From: Cocos nucifera
Lineage: Eukaryota; Streptophyta; Magnoliopsida; Arecales; Arecaceae
Reading direction: 5' to 3'
DNA: 64,000 nucleotides
NCBI GenBank assembly: GCA_006176705.1
Contig: QRFJ01004833.1
Location: 1-64,000, forward strand
Every line of letters begins with the position of its first letter. Position 1 is the stretch's first letter. Below are positions 49,146 through 59,347 of the stretch, one piece after another. Below the pieces are notes generated by a model that ran no database searches, had not been told where the DNA came from, and worked only from the letters and a program-made list of their open reading frames with translations. The position numbers and the translations under genes were made by a program.

Positions 49146-50280
49146 CTATTTTTCAAGAAATATGGCATGTCGACTCACAATCACATTGTGGTCTTCTGGA
49201 ATGTAGAAATAGTATCCTAATGACTCTTTAGGATATCCTATGAATCGAGCTCTAAAGGACCTAAACTCTAACTTGTCCGCTTGTTGTCTTTTGACATAAG
49301 CCGGACAACCCCAAATTCTGAGATGACTCAGACTTGGTTTCTTACCGTGCCATATCTCATACGGTGTGGTAGGAACGGTTTTAGAGGGAACCCTATTCAG
49401 TAAATAGATTGAAGTTAATAATGAATGTCCCCAAAGAAAATCTGGGAGGTCTGTGAAGCTCATCATGGATCGAACCATATCCAATAGAGTCCGATTTCTC
49501 CGTTCTGAAACCCCGTTGAGTTGAGGTGTTCCTGGTGGAGTCCATTGAGAGACTATGCCATTTTCCTTAAGATAGTCTAGGAATTCCTCGGCTAAGGTAT
49601 TCACCTCCTCGATCTGATCGAAGAACCTTAATGGGTTTTCCAGTTTGTTTTTCTACTTCATGTCTGAATTCTTTGAACTTTTCAAAAGGCTTCAGACTTA
49701 TGTCTCATAAGATACACATACCCATACCTAGACAGATCATCGGTAAAGGTAATGAAGTAGACAAAATTGCCTCTAGCCGGCACATCGAATGGGCCGCACA
49801 CATCAGTATGTACTAGGGCAAGGAGATCTGTGGCCCTCTCCCCATGTCCAACAAAAGGGAGTTTAGTCATTTTGCCTTGAAGACAAGATTCACAAGTTGG
49901 ATATGACTCAAAAGTCAATGGACTCAATAGCCCATTTTTCTCCAATTTGTTAATCCTATCTTCTGCTATATGACCTAATCTCAGGTGCCATAGATATCTG
50001 TCGTTTGGACTATCCCTAGGTCGTTTGGCATTCACGTTTTGCTCGATAGTTAAAACAGGTACATCAATATGCAACTGATAAAGACCATTAACAAGGAAAC
50101 CATTTGCAATTTTATTTCTTTCATAAAGAATGTTACAATGGTCCTTAAAGAAGGTGATCACATAACCTTCTTGTGCTAAGCATGAAACAGAAATCAAATT
50201 CCTGCTAGCTGCAGGCACATAATAACAGTCTTTTAAAACTAAGTCTAAACCAGATGGTAATCGCAGAGGGTATGTTCCCA
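49146..50280 (-). pseudogene. copy 5 GAG-pre and integrase
   Basis: The ORF 49682-50455 reads from the protease through GAG-pre (YYVPAASRNLISVSCLAQ) into integrase: the H-H-C-C zinc region (WHLRLGHIAEDRI, YPTCESCLQG) and LVHTDVCGPFDVPARG. ORF 49146-49604 holds the catalytic Glu region (NGVSERRNRTLLDM), FLWGHSLL and the C-terminal GYPKESLGYYFY, ending HAIFLEK-TAG (49146-49148). Two extra bases relative to copy 4 (near 49588 and 49684) separate the halves around the second catalytic Asp (RSDRGGEY). Confidence 0.9.
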
Positions 50281-51295
50281 CGGCTACTGCAGCAACTCTT
50301 GCTCCATTACCGACGCGTAGGATCATGTCTCCATCCCTCAGCCTCCTGCTATCCTCAAGACCCTGCATAGAAGTGCACAGATGAGCACTAGAACCAGAGT
50401 CAAGCACCCAACTGGATGCAGAAGAAACCGTAAGGTTAGACTCAATAACGAGCATACCTCCAGAAGGACCTTCCTTCTTGTTCTTTAGGGTGGCCAGGTA
50501 AGTAGGGCAGTTCCGCTTCCAATGGCCGTCGCTGTTGCAATGGAAACACTTTCCTTTGCCATCGACCTTCTTCTTCGGTTCTGCCTTCTTCTTCTTTGAT
50601 CCTTCCTACCTTTTGCTTTTTCACAGACTTCTTTTTCTTTCCATAAGACTTTCTTTTGGAAGAAGTCCGTTCCATAGCAAGAACTGAGCCTTTAGAACCT
50701 TTCATAGAAAGCTCAGCGGTAACCAGCATATTCATTCAACTCGGCCAAGGAATTCTGAAGTTTATGCATGTGGTAATTCATGATGAATTGCCCATATGCA
50801 TCAGTCAAGGATTGCAGAATAATATCGTTCTGCAAGTCCAAGTCCAACTTCACACCGAGCTTCTCAAGCTCTTCCATGTCCTTGATCATTGTCAGACAGT
50901 GATCTTGGACTGACTGCCCATCACGCATCTTAGCCTTAAAAAGTCATTTTCGTGACTTGATATTTGGCTGCGCGACTCTGTTCACCAAACATCTCCTGCA
51001 GGTGAGCCAACATTTGGCGAGCAGTCCCGATATCTTCATGTTGGCGCTGGAGCTCATCAGACATCGAGCCCAACATGTAGTATCTGGCCTTATTGTCTTC
51101 GTCAATCCATTTTTCCAGAGACGCTCTCTGTTCAGTGGATGGACGAGCTGGTAAGGTGGGAGGGTCCTGGTCCAAAACATGTGTTAACTTCTCTGAACCC
51201 AAAACAATTTTGTAGTTCCTGAGCCAATCTTTATAATTGGGTCCAGTCAGTCTATGTGTGTCTAGGATACGTGCCAGTGGGTTGGACGCAGACAT
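50281..51295 (-). pseudogene. copy 5 gag with zinc knuckle and protease motif
   Basis: The gag start MSASNPLARILDTHRL is at 51295; the ORF extends upstream to a non-conserved Met at 51313. An extra base near 50946 shifts the frame just where copy 4 has TGA; without it the TGA would be in frame here too. Gag resumes in 50713-50928 (MRDGQSVQDHCLTM, LQSLTDAYGQF). It continues after another extra base into a Lys-rich region, an intact CCHC knuckle (50507-50548) and protease DSGSS at 50387-50401. Confidence 0.9.
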
Positions 51296-53154
51296 TTTTC
51301 TGTAGAGAGTCAAAGATTCTAGTTAGATACTGTAATTTTGACTTGACCAATTTGTTTAGGGATTTTATTTTTAAACAAATTAGCTCCCACTATTTTCTCG
51401 GATCCCTACACTCCCTCTGTAGAGATGCGAAAATCTCCGCGATTGATGATTTCTAGTGGGTGGTGCGGTCTCACCAACTGACTCATCACCTCACCTAACA
51501 GTTATTGGTGATGGGTTAGCCAATGAGTGAACAACTCTTGTTCAATGATTCTCTAATCATGGTGCACCCAAACTTGGTCTCTAATTCATGAATCTCACCG
51601 TATCCGAAATATTGATCCACTCCTTAGTTAAGTCAGACCCACCATTTGCATAGACTGGGTTCCTAATTGGGTCTCTCACCGTATCCGGAATATTGAGCCC
51701 AACTCATCCTCCAGCCCATAGCATCCAATGCCTAATAGACATGGTTGCATCTTCCCGGTGCAACTGAGCCACTGTATCCAGCCGAGAACAATCAACCCCG
51801 GGAAGGGCCCGCACGTCTACAATGGTGGAAGACCTCGGACTTAATCTTTTCTTAGGGGAGAATTGATTCAGGTCTCATTAAACTAGACTTGGCTTAGTCA
51901 TAACAATTATGACTAACCTAGTGGCATGGGTCAGCTCGGATTATTGACCACCTCAGATCAGAACTGTGTCAACAGATATGGCCAGGTAAGTGAGACCGGT
52001 GGAAGGAATATGCCGTTAACTCGCACAAGAACGCATTCAGGTCGAGTAGCTTCCAATTAAAAACCAGTCGGTCGTCTGTGCCAAACTTACCTTAGACACC
52101 AAATTGTTGAGTCAGAACCAATTGGGTTAGCCTACAATCCAGACTCTAACCTCTGAGCCTAATTAGGTCTTGCTTGATCGTGACTCGATCTTGACCCAGA
52201 CTTAATCCTATTAGGCTGGTCAATTTAAGCATTGTTGATCCCATCTAACCAACTCTTGATTCGGTTTGATCAACCGCTTAGACCTAATTGAGCTACCCAA
52301 GCCCGAACCCAGTATTATGAATATGTCTTAGATCTGAAATTCTCAATTTTAGACCTAATTAATATTCCATAAACTTAATTCTTAATTAAGTTGGGTTCAT
52401 AAACAAAATATGCACAATAAATCCTAGGGTTTCAGGATCTAGGGTTTTGCAGAAAGTAAGTTTTGGGTTTCTGATTAAGGACGAACACGCAGCACCCCTA
52501 CACGTCATAAGAACACCCCATCGAATGGGAAGAGAGGGCCTTTAAACCCTTCTTCGTTCTTATGACCGGACGGCCAAGAGGAACGCCTTAATCAGGAACA
52601 TGTAAATCTACAAAACAGTTATAGATCTATATCATATATCTCATATACAAATTTAGATCTAATCAAGGCATATTTTGCATACATCTCATGTATCAAATCA
52701 TGCATGTTTTCAGATCTAAATTATCACATAATAATCTAAAAAATTAGATTTAAATTGATCTAATCAAAATAAATTCTAATCTAGACAATTATGTAGAACT
52801 ATTCTACAACTAGTCTAGTCATGCATCTATCATATCTCATATGATATTTAAAATTAAATAATTTTTATTTGCTGTTTATCAGATGTTATTATAACACTTA
52901 TAATATCAAAAAATAGTAAATAAGAAGATCTAAAATATGATTTAATCAGATTAAATCAAAGACATGCAAAACTATTCTATAGAACTATTCTATTCTAGAA
53001 CTAGTCATGCATATCTTCATGTTCTTAGATCCAAATCATTTAATTTTAATTTTTTCTGATTTCAGATCTGATCACATCTCATGTGACATCTGAAATCACT
53101 TTATTTTCTAATTAAAATAAAATTAAAATCAGATCTAAACAATTTAGAACCATG
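51296..53154 (-). other. long 5' leader of copy 5
   Basis: About 1.86 kb, nearly identical to the leader of copy 4 apart from a few indels and a small replaced patch near 52600. Hairpin arms are at 52504-52514 and 52556-52566. Confidence 0.82.
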
Positions 53155-53166
53155 GCTCTGATACCA
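53155..53166 (-). promoter_or_regulatory. primer binding site (tRNA-iMet) of copy 5
   Basis: TGGTATCAGAGC, - strand, two bases from the LTR end. Confidence 0.92.
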
Positions 53167-53168
53167 GT

Positions 53169-55448
53169 TGAAGGGAAATCCTGATTTCCCGGTCCAGGTT
53201 CGTTCCAGATCTGATTAGATCAAGAGATATATTTCAAAAATTTTCTCTTGATCTCAATCAGATCTTGATATGTTTCAGATCTGATTCTTATTATTTTAAT
53301 AAATAAAATAAAATAAGATAAATTAAATCAAATTTAATTTACCTGATTTGGGTAATCCTATTACCCTGTAGATGATCCTGATTGCAGCGGAAGGTTCTGG
53401 ATCTTAGCCACGCAAGCGCCTGGCCTCTACCGGTATCCACTCGGGTTGGATCTGGAGATCCTCTTCTTCTCTATCACACCTCCAAAAATTCAGATCTGGA
53501 TCTGATCTGGAGGATCTTCAAAACTCTTTTGAAGATCTGCAGTCGTCCTTTTGCAGCAGCGCAGCCTTCTTGCTTTTGATCGCCTTTCCTTGATCTGAAT
53601 CGCACCAACCTAAATCCAAAACACCTTTTGGACGTGGAGAGCAAGGGGAGAAGAGACTATGGCATGGAGAAGGAGGGGAGAGGCAGCCTTGGGGCGTGTC
53701 TAATAGCATTCGCTTAGGAATTAGGGTTGGGCGCAGGGTCTTATTTATAGACCTCTTGTGATCCAACTCCTCTTCCTCTCAACCAATCACAACCCTTTGT
53801 GAAATCAGATCTAAATCTGATTGGTTGGAATAGAGACCCCTGGATTCCTCCTTAGAGGGTGCCTAAGACCAGTCAAACTGGATTCTTAGTAGAACTCTGA
53901 TTGGAATCCAAAAGGGAGGTGGAGTCCTTGTCCAACAAGGACTCCTAGGCGCCTCCTACTTGGGCTCACGCCACCCTTGGCGTGCGCCCTTCTCCTTGCC
54001 AGGTTCTGGCAGGGGGACAGGCCCCCACCAGCTCTCCAATAGGTGCATGACATGTGGTCAAAAGTCAAAGGGTCAATGGTCAACGTTTGACCAGTCAAAG
54101 GTAGACTTTTGACCAAAGTCAAAGAACAAGAAATGGCAGGTGACCAAAAATGGCAGGTAATGTCTTACAAATAAGACAACCTATTCTGACTTGGACAACC
54201 TCCAGTCAGACCATATGAAGGCCTCTGATTGAGCACAAACTCCTTTGGCTCAGTCCGGACAACTTATTTATGATAGTAAAAGAAGAACGTTAGGTTCAAT
54301 CGAGTGCTAGCACGATTTCCTTGAACCTAATTGAATCTCATTCAGATCAATTGAACTAGATCAGTTCAATTGATGATCACCAGATTCAAACCCTTGTTTG
54401 TGTGACCCAGTTAGGTTCAGTTCTGTATGGTAATGGGATATGTCATGATCTCTATCATCGACATCATCGAAACTCCTTTCGATGGATCAGAACTCTTCTG
54501 ATTCGAACAGCTAGAATGATCGATCATCTAAATCATTCTAATTGCTCCCAAAATCCACCAGTGACACCTAGCAGTATATGGTGGCAACCCATCAGAGCTG
54601 AATGCGAACCTCTTGGTGCAGCTACCTGTGTGATTAAGTTCTTCTATCTTGAGCCCCGATCAGATTAGGGTTAAGGTGAACTCGTCAAACCCTAGTCTCT
54701 GTCATATGATGTAATCATTCGATTCGAGTCCAATGTGAAAATCTAAATAGAAACTCTTTCTATTATTTCACTCTGCCATGGCCATGGGCTTCAGGACTTG
54801 ATTCTCATGATTCATCATAGGGCTGCTCCTCTACCACCGAGGTAGATAGATTCCCATCTTGATGCAATCCAGTTCCTACAATGAACATGCTCATAGCCAA
54901 CATACACCTCAGGGTTCCATATGGCTAGGAGACCGAGTAATGGTGTAGTCAAACTATAACACCCTCAAGGTGAACTGCCGATGCATCTCAGGTCAAAGAA
55001 CCAGACACACTACTGCAGCATCGAGTCAGTCATTGACGAGAAGGTAGACTTCCTAATGACTACTCGAGGAGGTCACGCTCAGTGCCCTCGTTCTCTAATG
55101 AGTACCTGTACTCTCGCTCTGGTGTCTCCACACCGTAGACTCAAGACTCATCTACTAAAGAGAAGCGATCGTACACCAACCTTCCGAATCAATCACCATC
55201 CTCGTGATGATCCTATGGTCGGGAGCTGTTTATGAGTTAATAATGATTATTCATGTCTTAAATTTTCAACTCTTGAAAATATGAATTATCATTACTATTA
55301 ACTCAAAGGATGTATCACAGACACTAAATACACAGGTGTGATAGAAAATAACCCATTTTATTAATTATAGTCAAAATTATAATTTTGCCCCTAGAAGTGT
55401 ATTACAAGTGTCAGCCAATTCTGGCTTCTAGGGCACATATATCTAACA
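53169..55448 (-). repeat. LTR D (5' LTR of copy 5)
   Basis: A 2280-bp LTR, TGTTAG at 55448 on the - strand to TTCCCTTCA at 53169. TATAAATA lies at 53742-53749. It is joined at 55448/55449 directly to gypsy coding sequence. The 14-bp patch near 53700-53712 differs from LTRs B and C. Confidence 0.92.
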
Positions 55449-56240
55449 ATACTAAATTAGAAAAATTAACTTATGCTCTTTTGATTACAGCTAGGAGATT
55501 TTGGCCCTACTTCCAGGGGTATACTCTAACACTTCTTATTGATCAACCAATCAAGGTAATTCTTCATCGAATAGATGCCTCTAGGAGAATAGCGATGTGG
55601 GCTATTGAGCTGATAGAGTTCGACATCAACTATCAATCTTGGACATCAATCAACACTCAGATACTAGCCAATTTTATAGTCAAATACACAATCCAGGATG
55701 ATGACGAACCTGAGTGGAATAAGACCAGCATTCCATGGTTGCAGCCGAGCTCCCCCAAAGAAAGAGTGGACCTTCCTGAAGGTTTTTGGGCCTTGTATGT
55801 GGATGGCTCTTCCAACGCTTTCGGTGTAGGTGCTGGACTGATCCTGATCAATCCTAAAGGGGTCATCATCGAGTATGCACTATGCTTTTGAGTTTCCTAT
55901 AATAAATAATGGGACCGAATATGAAACTTTGATAGCTGGACTAAGAATAGACAAGAAGTTGGAAGCAGACCTTCTCCAAGTGTACAATGATTTTTAACTG
56001 GTAATCGAACAAGTTGGTGGTAGTTATGAAGCTCGGGAGGAAAGTATGATGAAGTATCTCAAGAAAGTGAAAAATTTGGTTCCGGCCTTCAAGAGTTTCG
56101 ACATCCAATGGATTTCGAGAATGAAAAATACCAGAGCCGACCTTCTATCCAAGCTGGCCACACTCGCCCCCAACAAACTTTCCAAGGAAGTACACTTTGA
56201 AGTGTTGAAATGCTCGAGCATGGAAGAACTGTAGTCTATA
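55449..56240 (+). pseudogene. Gypsy (Tat-like) RNase H remnant
   Basis: The coding match starts at the LTR junction (TKLEKLTYALLITARRFWPYFQ), continues HRIDASRRIAMWAIELIEFDI, and then has the plant RNase H block LYVDGSSNAFGVGAGLILINP. Frameshifts after 55890 are followed by SRMKNTRADLLSKLATL near 56115. The RT half is absent; a separate RT half of similar type lies on the - strand at 5032-6003. It is a pseudogene. Confidence 0.88.
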
Positions 56241-57480
56241 ATGCAGATCGACCATGAGCCCTACTAGATCGATCCATTGATCGCTTATGTCAAAGATGGG
56301 ACACTCCCCAATGATCTGAAGGAAGCTTAAAAGCTGAGAAACCAATCCTCTCGGTATATTCTGTATGAAGGTAAGTTGTACAAGAGATCGTACTTCTTGC
56401 CACTTTTGAAATATCTTCGACCTTCAGAAGCCGACTTTGCACTATGAAAAGTGCATGAAGAAATCTATGGAAGCCATCTAGGTGCCAGATCCCTATCTCA
56501 CAAGCTGCTTTGATAATGATATCATTGGCCAATTATGCATCATGATTGTGTCAAATATGTTAAAAGGCATAACTGCTGCCAGAGAAATGCAAATATACAT
56601 AGGCAACTAGCGTCCGACCTTACACCATTGAGTGCCCCTTGGCCATTTGTGTAATAGGGGATGGATATACGTGGTCCCTTCCCAATGGCATTCAGACAAC
56701 GAAAGTTTCTCTTAGTTGCGATCGACTACTTCACCAAATGGATCAAGGCTAAACCCCTAGCAAAAATTACTGAAGCTAAAGTACAAGACTTTATCTAAAA
56801 GTCGATTGTTTGTAGGTTTGGCCTGCCCCAAACCATTGCAATAGATAATGGATGATAGTTTGCTAGGATGAAATTTGCTGAGTTCTACGAAGATTTGAAC
56901 ATCTCCCATAATTTTATATCAGTAGCCCATCCAGAAGCAAATGGTGAAGCAGAGGTGGCCAACCGGACCTTATTGCGGGATATTAAGGCAAGGCTTGAAA
57001 GAGCAAGGGAGACTTAGGTGGATGAACTCTACCATGTACTCTCGACGTACCGAACTACCCAAAGACTATCAATTGGAGAAACACCATTCGCCTTGGCCTT
57101 CGAAATTGAGGTGATCATCCCAATCAAGCTCAAACTTCCATCAGCATAGGTCGTGGCCTTCAATGAGTAGTGCAATTCACAAGACCTCAGAGCTAACCTC
57201 GACCTGCTGGAGGAAAACTGAGAGGAGACCCAAGTTTGGATGGCTGCTTACAGAAGAAGGATGGCCCAATACTATAACTCTAGAGTAAAAAATAAAGTAT
57301 TCAGAGTGGGGGACTTAGTACTTTGATGAGCAACCATTTCTCAGCCTCAAAATCAGGAGAAGCTCGCTCCAAATTGGAAAGGACCCAATGATGTCAAGAA
57401 AGCTGTCCAGCCTGGGATATATTACCTGAAGGAGCTTGGAGGAGCCGATCTATCCTAATCATGGAACTCGAAAAAGCTAT
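56241..57480 (+). pseudogene. Gypsy (Tat-like) integrase remnant
   Basis: A degenerate zinc-binding part (about 56340-56600, HDCVKYVKRHNCCQRN) is followed by the DDE core: LVAIDYFTKWIKAKPLA, FGLPQTIAIDNG (second Asp) and AHPEANGEAEVANRTLL (catalytic Glu), near 56700-56980. The C-terminal part shows YRTTQRLSIGETPFALAF and YNSRVKNKVFRVGDLVL. At least six in-frame stops are present. No chromodomain follows, which agrees with a Tat-like rather than chromovirus element. Confidence 0.87.
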
Positions 57481-57596
57481 GGATGTATTATCGATGACTT
57501 GGGCGTAATAAAATCCCTCTATCCTAACATCTCGATCCTTGTTACAAATCTATAATGACGGAAAATGACTTCTCAAACCTAACTATGTAACGAAAA

Positions 57597-58280
57597 CAGC
57601 CACATTAGGAACAGGAGGAGAACCTCATCCTAATATGAGAAAAGTCAAAGGCCTCATTAATCTAAGATGAGATGAGGGGAGAGGCCCTTCCAATGGCCCT
57701 AATGTGCCCTTACAGCCATGTTAGGAATAGGAGGAGAACCTCATCCTAGCATGAGCAAAGCCAAAGGCCCCATTAATCTAAGACGAGATCAGAGAAGAGG
57801 CCCTTCTAGTGGCCCTAATGTGCCCCTACAGCCATGTTAGGAATAGGAGGAGAACTTGATCCTAACGTAAGCAAAGCCGAAGGCCTTGTTAATCTAAGAT
57901 AAGATGAGGAGACAGACCCTTCCAAAGGCCCTAATATGCCTCTATAGCCATGTTAGGAACAGGAGGAGAACCTCATCCTAACATAAGCAAAGTCGAAGGC
58001 TTCATTAATCTAAGACGAGAGGAGGGGAGAGATCCATCTAATGGTCCTAATGTACCCCTAAGTCATGTTAGGAATAGGAGGAGAACCTCATCCTAACATG
58101 AGCAAAGTCGAAGGCCTTGTTAATCTAAGACAAGAGGAGAAAAGAGGCCCTTCTAGCAGTCCTAATGTGCCCCTACGGCTATGATAGGAATAGGAGGAGA
58201 ACCTCATCCTAATGTAATGAAGCTGAAAGCCTCATTAAACAAAGACAAGATGAGGGGAGAGACACCGTCAATGGTCCAAA
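57597..58280 (+). repeat. 116-bp tandem repeat, six copies
   Basis: TTAGGA anchors occur at 57605, 57721, 57837, 57953 and 58068, with ATAGGA at 58184 (spacing 116, 116, 116, 115, 116). Each unit carries GGAGGAGAACCTCATCCTAA, a CATTAATCTAAGA block and CCCTAATGTGCCCCTA. It sits directly 3' of the integrase, where Tat-lineage elements have a variable 3' UTR. Confidence 0.95.
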
Positions 58281-58284
58281 CATA

Positions 58285-59347
58285 CTGAAGGAACTAGATC
58301 CAGGGTTTCACGGGTAGATCTTAAAACTTTTTTAGAATTTGATAGTAAAAGATTTAAATAAATTAAATATTTATCTAAATAAATATGTAAACACCTAGAT
58401 CTCAAATCTATTACATGATCAAGGCATGATATTAAATCAAAAATTAAAAATATAAAGAAGAAGGAAAGGTTGATCACATCAACCTAGATCTATACTACAT
58501 CTAATGCAGGTATGAAATCAATATATTAGATCTATTATCTATGCAAGTTAGACATTCTAACTTACTAATCTAGGCTTAAGGATAAAGTCATAAGCCGCAC
58601 ATGCATCTGGCCTCTAGGAGTCATCCATACGAGCCTACGAACTCTGATCTAAAGTCCGATGTAGGAAATCAGCACAGCATGCTAGTACCGTGCTAATCCT
58701 TCTTCGACGGTCGATCTGATGCTTTCTTCTTCAAAACATGGACTCTCCAAAATATGAGAAGGAAGAGGAGAGTTTTTTGATCTAAGAATCTCTCAGAGAA
58801 AACTCAAAAGAAGCAAGAGAGATGAAGAATAAAATAGCCCTAGAAGAAGACCCTCTTCTTCTTCTCTTTTCTCTCACCTAGACACCTAGTTTGGTGCCTA
58901 TGGAACCCCCATGCCCAAGGACCCTCTTTCTTTGACTTTTGGACACCCCAAACCTCTCCCAAAGCTCTATATTTCATGAAAAAAATTAGACCAAAGTTCA
59001 TCCAAAATTTATAGAAAAAGAAGAGTCCTTGTCTAGGTCAAAAACTAGACAAGATAGGAGTAGATTTGGCAAGTGGTTGGGGCGCCCAACTCTTGGGTGT
59101 CCCTCCTCTAAGTTTTTTTATGAATCCAGCAAGGGTGAAAGCATAAAATTCTTTTCACTCACCAAGAAAATAGTGGAGAAAAATAGAAAAGAGGATGGCA
59201 CACAATGGAGAGAAGATTTGGTCAACAAGGATTCTATCTCATAGAATCCTAAAGCAAAACTAACCTTTTGACTTGGTCTTCCAACAAATTGCCTTATGAG
59301 AAAAGGAGGGAAAGAGGGGCATGTGTGACAATCAGGGAGAGGAGATC
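58285..59347 (-). repeat. LTR-like segment of an unidentified element
   Basis: On the + strand it begins TGAAGGAACTAGATCCAGGG, resembling the mirror of a copia LTR end (…CCTTCA), and has LTR-like composition with a CTATTTTATTC box near 58830 (- strand). No internal region is attached and the other terminus is unclear, because the chromovirus LTR begins at 59348. ORFs here (58268-58477, 59029-59244, 59118-59390) are not supported as genes. Confidence 0.4.

Larger units (their letters stand above)
32940..55448 (-). mobile_element. head-to-tail chain of three family II copia elements sharing LTRs
   Basis: On the - strand the order is LTR D (53169-55448), internal copy 5, [gap], LTR C, internal copy 4, LTR B, internal copy 3 (5'-deleted), LTR A (32940-35213): four LTRs alternate with three internal regions. 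Each inner LTR serves as the 3' LTR of one copy and the 5' LTR of the next. Copies 4 and 5 are nearly identical; copy 3 and LTR A are somewhat more divergent. The 5 bp outside the two outer LTRs (CTTTT left, ATACT right) do not match, so the chain is not one simple insertion. Unequal recombination between LTRs is the simplest origin. Assembly duplication around the gap is the main alternative. Confidence 0.82.

Noticed and set aside
34168..55235. ORFs of 84-88 codons (MHLRSKNQTHYC..., MTQLGSVLYGNGIC...) repeated near 34168, 34746, 39502, 40079, 54402 and 54981
   Set aside because: They recur because they lie inside each LTR, antisense to the element. Nothing suggests translation or a domain.
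55385..55448. The first 21 codons of the ORF 55385-55891 as the start of a gypsy protein
   Set aside because: These bases belong to copia LTR D. The gypsy coding match begins only at 55449, so the ORF start is an accident of the fusion.
57597..58280. Regular repeats considered as a CRISPR array
   Set aside because: Units are directly adjacent 116-bp tandem copies without unique spacers, in a plant-type genome next to gypsy pol.
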